The translations under genes were made by a program, and so were the position numbers. 64,000 nucleotides of DNA from Phoenix dactylifera (taxonomy: Eukaryota > Streptophyta > Magnoliopsida > Arecales > Arecaceae): NCBI RefSeq assembly GCF_009389715.1, contig NC_052405.1, forward strand, positions 7,295,194-7,359,193. Direction: 5' to 3'. Within the stretch, counting starts at the first letter, position 1, and every line of letters starts with the position of its first letter. This document shows, in pieces, positions 36,446-48,190 of this stretch. The notes below the pieces were generated by a model, which did no database searches, was not told the DNA's origin, and worked only from the letters and a program-made list of their open reading frames with translations.

Positions 36446-37130
36446 ATTAGGGCTGAAAGCGAGTTGGATTATATGCAACCATATCCGTGTCTGTATCCGA
36501 CTCGGGTCAATTCAGATACTAGATTTTTGGTCCGATCGAATTCAGATATGGATACTAGATTCAAATCCGGATCTAGATATCCTCTTGTTCATACGTTTCA
36601 TCCTACTTTTTTCTTCGTCGTTTTCAAGCAACTAGATTTTTGAATATTCCGTCCACTTCCTAGTTTCTATCGAGCAATTGTAACCCAATAACAACTCTAA
36701 AATACCTTAGAGACGCCATAAATTCCGTCTACTTCACTGACAAGCAACTTTGATTGATATATCTTTTATACAATTATTAGTTTTTATTATTAATAAATAA
36801 TTATTTAAATTATATATTTTTTAATTGAATTTTTCTTTTATGATCATATCTTCATTTCTAGTTTTCAACATTAATTTTTGCTCAAATATTATTAATATCT
36901 GAAAAGATATGCTATTTATATCCATATTCAATTAAAAAAATATGGCTATATTTAATATCTGATTCGCATCCGTATCCATATCCATTTATAACAAATATAG
37001 ATATGCTTAATATCCAATTCATATCCGTATTCATTTAAAATAAATATGAATATTATTTTTGATATCAGTATCTATATCCATATTTATTAAAAAAAATAAA
37101 TTTGAATATAAAAACTTTTCACTCATACCA
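36446..37130. repeat. Diverged repeat rich in 'tatccgtatccatat' motifs
   Basis: Starts near 'ttagggctgaaagcgagttgg' and includes 'ccgactcgggtcaattcagata'. Many imperfect 'atatccatatcc/atatccgtatcc' units continue to about 37090. This pattern is familiar from hAT-like miniature elements. The boundaries are approximate. Confidence 0.35.
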
Positions 37131-38517
37131 CCTTAAGTTCTACAATTAATCATAAGATGCTTGTGCTTACATTGAGGTAGACCTACCTAAAAACAATGAC
37201 TTCAAAGAAAGGGTTACTATATCGTGCATAGCTGCAAGCCAGCTGGCCCCCATTAGGTTGCCGAGATCTGTACGAGCCCAGGCAATAATTCCGTGACGAA
37301 TAAGTTGAAAAAAACCAATCTAATCTTGTTCCCAGCCGCAATTGATCACGTCCACCAAGTGGGCGGACCCTATCGTCTGACCCAATCACACAAAACCCCC
37401 ACCACCTTTCGGCTTAGACGATAAGGCGATGGCGTTAAGGCAACCACGAATTAGACCCACCGACCGAAAACATAGGTGGTCCCCAGGGACCACCGCCCTA
37501 ATCCCCTCCGAATCTCGACGCCGCCGACCACTAAGATTTACCATCAGGACGTAAATTCCACTCCTTTCTTTCGAACTTTAAATAACGAAAATCTCAAGTC
37601 TCAGTTCTCAACTCCTTTAGTCTAAAATTTAGGCATTCTTCCCTATCGTTGAAAAAAAAAATAATATTTCTATCTATTCATTATAATATACAGAAGCAGT
37701 ATTTGATGAGGTGGACTAAATTTGATATAATTAATTATAAATTAATTTAGATGAAGTTCGGTAATGCTGACTATATTTATCACAATTAATCACAAATCAA
37801 TGATTCTAACATTACCTCCTCTCAATCAAATCGTAAACAAATAAAGAGACCTCACCGGCACAGGCATGGGCACGCAAAAAGTGGCATCAACCCCTATCAG
37901 ACAGCTACTTATGGACTTTTGTAGCGTCATCTCCATCCCCGCTTTATAATTCCATCTAAAAATCCTATTCCACTTTGGTAGATGTCAACACCAAGACCCT
38001 CATCCAAGAGTCAAAACCCTGTCGATAATAATAATAAAAAAAAATCACATGCACCTTTGGGTCGTCTTCTCCACCATAAGTGCATGCCTAAAGTCCCATG
38101 CAAGCAGACCATCTTTTTTCACAAACTAAAGATTCAAAAATAGATAAGAAATATTTAAAAGTTTGCGTAATTTAACTATTGATCGAGGCCATCTTGATTG
38201 GCATAATTCTGCTACAATGATTGGCTGAATCTAAAAACAAGCTAAGCATAGACCTCCTGTTTCAAAACATTTGGGTTCACAAAAAAAATAGTGTAAAATG
38301 GCGTTGTTAGTAACAAAAAGAAAAAAAAAACAGTTAGTCCCTCATTTGCCAGCCAAAAAAAGACGGATTGAAGAACCCCAAACAAGTTTATAAGACTATA
38401 TTGAAAGTGTAAATCATCATTTCGAGTCTAGATAATCCAGGGACAAGTCAGAGATGTGAAACGTAGGAGTTCGAACTCGTTTAATACTTTTGTCAATTGC
38501 TTATCCAGCTTAGTCGT

Positions 38518-38551
38518 CCCCCCCCCCCCCCCCCCCAAAAAAAAAAAAAAA
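38518..38551. repeat. C19-A15 homopolymer junction
   Basis: Nineteen C residues run directly into fifteen A residues with no interruption. Such sequence is prone to length errors in sequencing. Confidence 0.9.
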
Positions 38552-39459
38552 TCTATTTGACACTTGCTTATCTGTTTCTGTCCCTTAATCCTCTTCCATC
38601 GTTCACGTAAAACTAAACCAAGCATGACAAAAACCTGCGCGTGTTCCTCAAGATACGATCAATAAGTTAGAGAATAAGGGAAGGAATTTAAAAAAGAAAA
38701 AGAAAAAAAAGGGAGTGAGAGAGAGAGAGTTGGAGGGCGCGTGCGTTCGGCCTGCCGCGTGGGTCCCGCCAACAGTACGAAATTCAAAAAAAATCGGAAT
38801 TTATCATTTTATTCGTAGCTTATTTCGTTTCCCTGGCCATAATAGTGGGGAAATTAAATTCGGAAATCAATGCGGGCGCGGTTCTCAGAGCGCTGTCAAC
38901 CGTCGGCGACGTCAATGTATTCTTGACAATTAGGGTGGTGGGCCCCAACCCGGGATCCCCGCCCCCACACCGAATCATTAGGCGTGCAACCTAATCCTAT
39001 CCTGCGTCACTTCCCCACCCTTCTCCCCCTCTCTTCCCAGCCGTCTGATCCCCACAAATCACTCAGCTCCAACGGTGGACATCGCTTAAATTCCCATCCA
39101 TCACATCCTTTCGATCAAATAATTGCTCCCCGTACCATCACGGATTGGCCGACGTCGTCCGTAGAAATACATGCGAGGTTGCGTAACCCGTACTCAAACC
39201 TACTCCGTGGGCGTACGTTAACGAGGTCACGCCACAGTAAGTACGTCATTATTTTCCTGATTAGAGGTGTATTAACGGCGGGAAGAAGAGATTAAGGGTG
39301 TAATTAGGGACGGGGGTCCCCAGCGGCATGGCACGAAATGCGTGACGTCCCATGCCAGCGTCGTCCATACCCTGATCCCGTCACCCCTGGGTCCATGGAT
39401 CTCTCCCGTTGGGTCCATCCATCAGACGGTAAACACGCTCCCCGCGCTCTGCCATCCCA

Positions 39460-39830
39460 CACGTGGTGGGCCCGCCATCCCCCGAGTATTCAACCGCGGT
39501 CCTTTCACAAGTCTGAGGTGGTAAACGGACCGGGGTTTACCTGTGTTCAATAAGCCATCGACACGTCAATGACACCCCCCATGGTTAGTCTAATCGACGG
39601 CGTCACGTGGCGCTTCCCAGTCGAGCATCCCCTGCCGCGGGCCACGTGTCCGGAATCACGTGATCCCTTCCTCTGCCGCCTTAAATCCGACCCACGCTCG
39701 GGCTGGTCCGCCTTAGCGGCGAAACGCAATTTAGCGGAGATTTTAATTCTCTTTTTATCCACCTCCGGAGTTGGGAAATCGCTGTAAGATATATTGAGGG
39801 GCGAGAGGCATGGGGACTTCATTTATAAAA
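39460..39830 (+). promoter_or_regulatory. ZHD promoter: four CACGTG palindromes and TATA box
   Basis: CACGTG occurs at 39460-39465, 39604-39609, 39643-39648 and 39657-39662, the last three within 60 bp. The flanks 'gccacgtgtcc' and 'gtcacgtggc' fit the G-box/ABRE pattern bound by bZIP and bHLH factors. TATAAAA at 39824-39830 is about 105 bp upstream of the ATG at 39935. ABA or light control is inferred from the motif only. Confidence 0.6.
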
Positions 39831-39934
39831 GCTTAATTTCTTCGTCGCCCAGCGGAAAAACGCGCTACATTGGCTTGGTTTTAGGCCTAACAAGAAAGCG
39901 ATAGTGAGAGAAGGCGGCGGGGGGATTTTGGGGG

Positions 39935-40711
39935 ATGGATTTAAGCGTGGTGCCATACGGCGAGACGGGGAGAAGTAAAGGGGATGTGGGCGGAGAGCCG
40001 AGGGCGGCGTTGGAGCTCTTCGCCCCTGCGGCCGGCGGAGGCGGTGGTGGAGGGAAGTATAGGGAATGTTTGAGGAACCATGCGGCGGCGATCGGCGGGC
40101 AGGCGTTTGACGGGTGCATGGAGTTCATGCCGGGAGGTGAGGAAGGGACACTTGAGGCGCTGAAATGCGCGGCCTGCGGCTGCCACCGGAACTTCCACCG
40201 CCGAGGTGGCTTCTCCTCCAGCGATCCCCGCCGCCCGCTCCTCCTCAAGGCGGCTCCGCTGCCGCCGGCGTTCCTGCCCCCACCGCTGCACCCGATGCCT
40301 TTGCCCTTCCACGCGATCCACCCTCCTCCACCGCCGCCGCCTCCGCCGCAGCCCCCGGCGTATCAGGTGGATCGGAGCAGAGTCGGGTCGGAGACGCCAC
40401 CGAGGCGTGAGGAGCCGCTGCCGCCGGCGGAGGGGCCGCGCGGGAGCGGCCGGAAGCGGTTCCGAACCAAATTCACCCAAGAACAGAAGGAGAAGATGCA
40501 AGCGTTCGCGGAGAAGCTGGGGTGGCGGATCCAGAAGCACGACGACGTCGCGCTCGAGGAGTTCTGCGTCGAGGTCGGCGTCAAGCGTCACGTGCTCAAG
40601 GTATGGATGCACAACAACAAGAACCACCTATCCTCCTCCTCCGCCACCTCCGCCACCTCCGCCGCCGCTCCCAACCCCGACGCCACCTCCGGCCCTCCCA
40701 TCCGCGTCTAG
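39935..40711 (+). CDS. Zinc-finger homeodomain (ZF-HD) transcription factor
   Basis: Intronless, 258 residues, as usual for this plant-specific family. The ZF-HD dimerisation domain lies at 41-90: [15 protein letters not shown], then GCMEFMP, then [13 protein letters not shown] with the zinc-binding Cys/His set. A Pro-rich linker (about 108-142, with a run of nine prolines) leads to the homeodomain (about 173-232): [15 protein letters not shown], then helix 3 with VWMHNNKNH, the family's N-rich recognition helix. The tail is rich in Ser, Ala, Thr. These proteins bind ATTA-core DNA as homo- or heterodimers in the nucleus and act in floral, leaf and stress development. The ATG at 39935 is the first in frame and lies just before the conserved N terminus. 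A long opposite-strand frame is an artefact of GC-rich codon use. The exact ZHD number is not assigned. Confidence 0.95.
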   Translation: MDLSVVPYGETGRSKGDVGGEPRAALELFAPAAGGGGGGGKYRECLRNHAAAIGGQAFDGCMEFMPGGEEGTLEALKCAACGCHRNFHRRGGFSSSDPRRPLLLKAAPLPPAFLPPPLHPMPLPFHAIHPPPPPPPPPQPPAYQVDRSRVGSETPPRREEPLPPAEGPRGSGRKRFRTKFTQEQKEKMQAFAEKLGWRIQKHDDVALEEFCVEVGVKRHVLKVWMHNNKNHLSSSSATSATSAAAPNPDATSGPPIRV

Positions 40712-42388
40712 TCCCACTCCCGCACTCCCCATAGTCAAATAAAACCATCATAATGTTTAACAATAATGACACCTACCGTTCAACTTCCCTCCCACTTTTT
40801 TTTTTCTTTGTTTTTTTGTTTTTAACAAAAAAGAGGAGGAGAGATCTGGGGATTTTAATTTCTTAGACATGCATGCGTGGAGACTGGCAACCTCCGGGAG
40901 GAGACGTGTATTTGGGGCAATTCCATCCGGATTTCTTACAATAGTAATCGCCTAAATCACTTTCTCTGCTCCTTATTTTAATTTAATCGAGTTCTCCTAT
41001 GTTCTCCTATGTCCTATGATGGTTATTTTTAGTTTACTTTAACTCAGATGATAATGATATAATTAAGGTTGCAATTATTATATTCTGAGAGAATGTATGG
41101 GAGTGTGGACAAAGAAAGCGACCGAGATGGGGACCATGTTTTTTTGCCTGGTGGAGATTTTTGTGCATTTGTTGACGTCTGTCGCCTGCTCCCCGGACCG
41201 GTGTCCGGCGTGTCGCCGGATCTTTGCACCTAGATACTGTATCTAGGGTCCAGGGAAGGGCGGGGGAGGGAGATAACGGCGTGAGGGAGGGGAAACGTCG
41301 TTGGGGGGTTTGGTCGGACCGGTCGATGATCCCGGGGTCCGTCAAAGCTTGCACCCTGACCCTTGTGGTGTCGTGCTGTCGTAGCAAGCCAACAAAAAAG
41401 CTTGCACCCTAAAGCGGTTGTGAAACGTGACAAGGACGCATGCGAGGGTCTTGCATTTGGTTCCAAATTAGATGCTGTTACATTTATAGTAGGTTAGGAG
41501 TAGATTTCGAAGTTGGAATCCAGGATTTTTGCGTGGTATTTCTTCATTTATGGCTTCTGAGAGCAAGGAACGAGGTAAAAGACTCTCTCCTACCAGAGAA
41601 AATCTTATTAAAAGATTTAGGAATATAAAGATTTTTTTTTTTTTTTGGTTGAGGGGTGGAAGTAAATAAGTGAAAGAGGAGTAAAGAGAAGGCAAAGAAG
41701 AAGAAGAGCAAAAGCAGGAAAAGAAAGCATAGCACAAAATAAGAACAAAGAACAATCTTTGAATCGCTGCGGAGCATTTCGTGGGATATGAATACATAAA
41801 GAGCTTTTCTAATTAAGACAGCCTTCACTGAGCTAGGCTTGTGTATAAAAAGTATTGCGTTCCCTTCTCTTGACTTTTGATCGCTATATTAACTAATATA
41901 GAAAGGAGAGTGGGTGTATGACGTATTTGCAGAATATATATTTAATTTTAAATATTTTTATAAAATTAAAAAAATAAAAATAATATATTCTGACTCGTTT
42001 TTTTAAGATAAAATTTTGTTAAAAAAAATAATGCATTGGAAAAAAGAGCATAGGACACCAATTTTATTAAAGAGTTTGCCGAGCCGAGCAGCCATTAGTG
42101 GCATTCTATTCAAATAACTCCTCCAATCATCCGTGTGTACAGATCTCAAAACTGCACGATCCAACGATGAATTCGCACCCCTCGCCGTCGATGCATCCCT
42201 ATCCGAACGTACGTTCCAGGGGAACATTTCATAACCCTTAGCTGCTTCGAAGTTTGGGATAAGAGGTTACGTATGGCCCACGTCATCTCTCCCCATCGTT
42301 CCTTGATGAAAGAAAAAAAACTCGCCATCTTTTCCATATCACCACACAACCAATTCAACGGGAAGCAGGGAGATAGAGAAGAGGGAGG
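40712..42388. other. Intergenic between ZHD and the dehydrogenase pair
   Basis: ZHD 3' untranslated sequence with pyrimidine-rich tract, then unannotated DNA with T-rich tract (41632-41646) and the leader of the first dehydrogenase gene. That leader ('caattcaacgggaag...' before 42389) resembles the one upstream of the second copy at 48150-48190. No further gene is supported. Confidence 0.5.
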
Positions 42389-45300
42389 ATGGGCTTCTGG
42401 AACTGGCCTTGGAGAGCAAGATCACCATCTGGCTTCAGTTCATCCTCGACTGCCGAAGAGGTCACTGAAGGGATTGATGCCAGCCATCTTACAGCAGTCG
42501 TCACAGGTTCATTAGATCATCAAATTCAATTATATTATGCGACATATTTGCATTACAGTAAAGTAAAGACATGAAATTGTTCTGCTTTGGGGGGGAATTC
42601 AGATATAAAGTAAGGCTGACATAATTAGTTTATTCAGATAATAACTTGCAAAACTCAATAATTTATTGGTTTGTTGATAGCGATTCATTTCTTGTGTAAA
42701 ACGAGAAGAATTACTTGCGAACCGAGTACATGAATAATTGAACAGTTATCCAATCATTTAGATAATGTTGTGGTTATGGATATAACACTGCACAGGGATA
42801 ACTTTTATTGGCATTGAAGAAACCATATGTCACCTATCTTCCATGGTGTCAGTGAGCCACAACTTTTTCTTACTTTCTGAATTAGCTGTAATTCATAGTT
42901 TCCATTTTAACATGGACAATATTGTTGTCCATGCTATGCTTTTGTTCACATCCTTTTGATCATTTCAACTTTACCAAGCAGCAAAGATGATTAGGTCGTT
43001 TGACCTAATCTTTTCCCCACAAGAAGACTTACTAAAAGGAAAGAAGCAAAAAATAATTTGCTCTTGAGAGCTGCTGTGAGGACCAGGAATACACTTAATC
43101 TGACCCAAGGGAGAAGCAAAGAATGCTTTCTTAGTTGGGAGCCCCACAAGAGCACCCAAGAAGCATCGAAGCACCTGTTTTTTGTTTGTTTAGGTAGAAC
43201 AAAGGATAAATATTTTCTTACAACAAAGGATAAATAAAAACTTATCGATCCATTTGTGGTTGTGCATGCTATTGTACGAGCAAGTATCATAAATGAGAAA
43301 TGACAAAAATATTGCTTTAGTTCGGCTTGAATTTTAATAGCATTGGGTGGTTAGGATGATGTATAACATCCCACAATATTTTCTTAAAACAAAGGATAAA
43401 TAAAAACTCATCCATTTGTGGTTGTGCATGCATGTATTGTACGAACAAGTATCATAAATGAGAAATGACAAAAATATCGCCTAAGTCTGGCAAGAATTTT
43501 AATAGCATCGAGTGGTTAGGATGATGTATAACATCCCATAATAGTTTCTTACAACAAAGGACAGACAAAAGCTCATCCATTTGTGGTTGTGCATAAATAT
43601 ATTGTAGGAGCAACAAATGGCATTGGAAAAGAGACAGCAAGGGTTCTAGCTTTAAGAGGGGCAAAGGTCATTATACCATCCCGAACCATGGAGAGTGGCA
43701 TGAAGGTAAAAGAGAGCCTCCTTGAACAAAATCCAGATGCAAAGCTCCATGTCATGGAGATGGATCTCAGCTCCCTCAGCTCTGTCGACTCCTTTGCTCG
43801 TTCCTTCAATGCATCAAACAAACGCCTAAACATCCTAATGTGAGTATGAAGTGACGACTTGTGAATAAAACAAACCCGTTGAAATGCAGATAGAGATCAT
43901 ATCTCAAATGGTTTATGTTTTGGAATCTTTTTATTCTTATTTAGCCTTGCTGCTGCTAACGTACAAGATCTGGACTTTGTAAATTAAGCAACAATGCAGG
44001 CATAATGGCTTGTCCATTTCAATTGTCAAGAGACGGAATAGAGTTGCAATTTGCTACAAATCACCTTGGTACTAATTTTCTTCCTTAACAAAACTGGACT
44101 AGCGTTCAATCCCATGACAAGACCTGTAATTCTGTTCCCTTACCAATTCATTCGAGCTCTATATATAACTTTGAAATCCTGCCTGTATAATATCAGAGTG
44201 CTGAGAAAATTGACAGTAAATATGTTCTTTCTTTCTGAAACTGTAGGACATTTTTTACTGACAAATCTCTTACTCGAAAAGATGAAAGCCACAGCCAAGG
44301 AAACAGGAATACAGGGAAAGATAATCAATGTCTCATCAACTGCACACAAAAGAAGTGATGGATCTTGGTTTGATCTTGATAAGATCAATGACAGTTCAAG
44401 GTAGTTTTAGCTCCTTACCCAGATCATATTATATATATATATATATATATATGCAGAAATTGCTAATGGACATTCTCTTCATTTTCTCAGGTATAAACCT
44501 TTTGCCGCATATTCACACTCAAAACTAGCAAATATACTGCACGCAAATGAGTTATCTAGGCGTTTGCAGGTCGGCATCATCATCATCATCATCATATGAC
44601 TATGGCTTAATGACCTGAAAATAACCTGACTTCTCTAAATATGAAATAATAGATCCTATGACTTAATGACTAGTATCTCGAGATATATTGCAATTTAGTG
44701 CGCATACGAAAATTTTGAGCATTAATGAAACAATTTCTGGAGCAGTGTTTATATAATTATATAACTATTCATGTTACATACCATTTTTCTTATAATGATA
44801 CTTTAATATGACCATAACATCATCAACCATGTTATGTATCACTATCTAAGTTTTAGAAGGCCATACTGTCAAATTCAGAGTATATTTTAGTTTATCTGTA
44901 ACAGCATCTATTTCATACCAGCTTATGCTGAAGCCAGGCACTGGTCTGCATCCATCATAATCTCATGCATGTAAATTTTAATTTTGCTTACCATTTAATC
45001 AAATGAACAACCATGATGTGTGAAATGCTTAAGAAAACCATGATGCATGATGTAGCCACTTCTGAAAAATATTACAGTTCACAACCATTTTAATATCCTG
45101 AAAGATGAAAAAATTGCTTTATTTGTTTGAACACATTAAGCCATAGTGAATAATATCTGTCCTTGCTTTGTGGAGAAAAAACCATATACTGCAGACTTAT
45201 ATATTCAATTCTAAGATGAAAAACAAAAAGAACTCTCAGATCTGCACCAATCCCTCCCCTACTTCCGGAATATATATTCCGAGAGCTAATTATTAAACTC

Positions 45301-46013
45301 TCCGAAATTCACTCAATTTTAAGTGCCTGCAACATTTTGTTTGGTATTATGAAAAATCAGCAGGGAACAAAACTTGAAATGCCCTAAAATTAATTTGTAT
45401 CTGATGTCAATTAGGAAGAGGGATCTAAAGTAATGGCCAACTCTTTGCACCCAGGATTGATAATCACCAACATAGGTCGCTACTTAAACATAAATGGTAA
45501 TCACCTTTGCTGCCTTCCATTTCTCTTCTGAAACTCCTTTTGGGTCAAGCAAATGAAAAATAAATATGTTTATTTTTTTCCTGTCTGCAGTTGTGGTACT
45601 TTCACTTGCTGCTCTAGCAAAACCTTTTCTAAAGAGCGTTCCCCAGGTATGCTTACCAGTTGTTATAGGCTTTTTTTTTTCTTTTAATATTTAATCTATT
45701 GGATACCAAAATCAGCTCATTGCATTTACAAATTGTTTTCTTGAAAACATTTCCTTTCAAGATTCTGATTCAGATGCTGTTTTTCTGGTAAAGCGTGAGG
45801 AAAACATCTGAAACTAAAAGGCATTTTACTCTGCAGGGGGCTGCAACTAGCTGTTATTTAGCATTACATCCAAATGCAACAGATATAACTGGAAAATATT
45901 TTGTTGACTGCAATGAGGCAACACCTTCTCTGAAGGCAAGGGATCAAGCTCTGGGCAAAAGGCTCTGGGAGTTCAGTGAAGAGCTTCTTAAGAGAAGAAG
46001 CAGGCAACCGTAA
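42389..46013 (+). CDS. TIC32-like short-chain dehydrogenase, copy A
   Basis: An NAD(P)-dependent short-chain dehydrogenase/reductase of the plant TIC32/retinol-dehydrogenase-like group. Eight exons: 42389-42506, 43608-43839, 43989-44068, 44247-44400, 44491-44569, 45415-45496, 45591-45646, 45837-46013. All phases match and give 325 residues (TIC32 is about 320). Seen: [13 protein letters not shown] near the N terminus, the cofactor motif TGATNGIG (39-46), NNAGIM (118-123), NVSS (171-174), and the catalytic YSHSK (Y202, K206). LHPG follows. The C terminus reads [10 protein letters not shown]. Pea TIC32 is an NADPH- and calmodulin-binding part of the chloroplast inner-envelope import complex; whether this copy has that job is unknown. 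A ~163-bp tandem array ends exactly at the exon 2 acceptor. Copy B lies 2.2 kb downstream in the same direction. The copy looks intact. Confidence 0.92.
43222..43607. repeat. Tandem repeat of ~163 bp abutting exon 2 of copy A
   Basis: 'catttgtggttgtgcat' recurs at 43251, 43413 and 43578, each preceded by 'acaaagga(t/c)a'. The longer shared unit includes 'tatcataaatgagaaatgacaaaaat' and 'gtggttaggatgatgtataacatccca'. There are two full units and one partial unit. The partial third unit runs straight into the intron 1 acceptor. Copy B has no such array. Confidence 0.85.
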
Positions 46014-48190
46014 CAACCTTGACAAAAGTTCAAGACATTACAAAAGTCCTCTGAATGTTTGTTCCACTCATCATTGTTATTGCACAGATTTTTGAGTGGT
46101 AGCATAAATACTTTGTGAATGCTTCTACATATTTTTAAGACATAGTAGAGTCTAATTAAGCTTTGTTTGTCTCCAATTCAAGCTTTATTCGACTCTCAAA
46201 TCCAGAGCCGGATGCAGGCCATTCATCCATTCTGGCTAGTTTTCTGCAATGGAATTACAGGTTTAGAGGGGAATTAGGTGTGTCTTGCACATGATGATGT
46301 GCAACGCAAGTTTGCAGAAAGTGCAAGCTTGTGATTTGTGGAAGACGGAATACGAGATGTGCTTGAAGAAACGTTGAGACTGAAGAGCCTTATGAACCAC
46401 CTGCACCAAGAACTGGTTGATTCAGAGTCTATTTTCCTGACATTTAATTCTGGACCCTGACAAGAGAGGCCATGATGGAATATAAACTCTTTATCTTCAT
46501 GATAGCTCCCATGAAAGGTTTAATTCATTACGATTGCAGAAATTTTTGAAAGAAAAAAGAAAATCGTAGGAAAAAGAGTTCACATCACTCTGGTTGATGA
46601 AGCAAGTGATGCCTTTTATATTGACCCATTGAAGTCCAAAATGTTGGCCCTTTCATCTGTATTGAATAAGAGTAAACAGGCATATATACTAGATGTGGTT
46701 TCCATTACTTGTCCAATCGTCTGCTATTGATAGTTAAATCCTTCCAGTATGGATAGAGAAGAGTGAAAATCTCCATTTTCTAGTTATTTGGAATTTGCAG
46801 ATCAATCTATTCAGTCCTTTCCTTTTGCTCTCGGCATGATGAACCTGTCAAACAAACCTGCAGGCAAGACACACACACACACACACATATATATATACAA
46901 GCCATGCTAGGCCTAAAACCATTTCTACATTACCCTTGAAATGGACAAGATTGCGAGAAGCTGTTCATGAATTGCATCTAAAGTTAAATTTTCCATAGAA
47001 AGGAAAAATAATCACATCTAACTGGTCTAGAATTATGCTAATCTGCATCTTTGGATTGAATTGCATGGCCTTGTGCTCTTCGAATTGAACCACCATCTGA
47101 ACCCTGAATCCATCTCTTACCAGGCTAAACTGCACTGTAACCTCTGCGCATGGACTGCACATTTTGAATCAGCTGAACATGAAATCTCCACCCCACACCC
47201 CAAGGGAATGCTAAGTTCTGAACTCATGCCATAGCAACCCCAAACAAATTAATCATTTCAGAAGTCTGGGATTAAATCCTATGATTTAAACAAGACATGT
47301 CTGCTTTTGAACAGAAACAATGTGCCCCTAATAACTAATCAGAATCAAACTTGCCAAATCAACACCAAGGTGTTTGTGAAGGTGTATCATATCAGTCATA
47401 ACCCTCTAGTTGAAGTCAAGATGATAACAGTCAGTCACTGATGACAATGGACTTAAGCTTGTGGTGGAAACAGGAGAGGTTGTCTCCACGACTGACCAGT
47501 TGCAATTGTAGACTAAATTATTTTCTATATGACTAATCAATAGGATGGCTTTGGTCTAAACTTATTAGGCCGACTGCGACAGACAATAAAACCCATTCTC
47601 TTAGTCAAACCCATGTTAATGAGAGACTGTCGCATGAGACACATTCATGGTCCTTGGCCAGGTAATTCCCATTGGTGTCTAGCTCTCGACTTCCAAAGGC
47701 AAATGAAAGCAATAAACCCACAGGCCTCTGAAACTTTTCTTTCTTTTCTTTTTAAGTTGAAGGCCGTTAAAGTAATAGAACAGGCATCATGCTATGTTAT
47801 AACCACTTACACTAAGCCTTCCACTCTTCATCTAGGAGTAGCACATTGCTGGATTCTTCGAGTCCTTTCGATGGACCAGCTCTATTGATCATATAGTTTA
47901 ACATGCAGTCCTGGGCTCCCAGTCCAAAGTGGTGGAATTCAAAGGGAAGCATCTTTCCACCTTTTGAATGTTCAGAGGGGGACATTTTTCTACTCCTTTC
48001 TTTGAACTTTGGAGGGACTAAGCGGATCTGATTTGCCCCCGTCCCATCCCTTCCATAGGTCCTGCCACCCTCAAAATCTTTGAAAAGTTGGACCTGCTCT
48101 CCCTACCATAAAATATCACTCTGATAACCACACTCACCACCACAGAGCCAATTCAACAGGAAGGAGCTAGGGAGCTGAAGAAGAGCTGAG
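46014..48190. other. Spacer between the two dehydrogenase genes
   Basis: Copy A 3' untranslated sequence, an (AC)n(AT)n microsatellite at 46869-46898, and the promoter and leader of copy B. No gene is supported. Confidence 0.55.
46869..46898. repeat. (AC)n(AT)n microsatellite
   Basis: About nine AC units followed by about five AT units in the spacer between the two dehydrogenase genes. Confidence 0.9.

Larger units (their letters stand above)
34300..39934. other. Intergenic region with AT-rich repeats and ZHD promoter
   Basis: No gene is supported in this 5.6 kb. The middle is AT-rich. A block at about 36446-37130 repeats 'atccgtatccatatccat'-like motifs, as in known dispersed plant repeats. 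A C19A15 homopolymer junction lies at 38518-38551. From about 38720 the sequence becomes GC-richer and leads into the ZHD promoter, with several ACGTG cores and GGGCCC sites. Confidence 0.5.

Noticed and set aside
39941-40627. 228-codon minus-strand open frame
   Set aside because: Mirror frame of the GC-rich ZHD gene; the product is Arg/Leu-rich without a recognisable domain.
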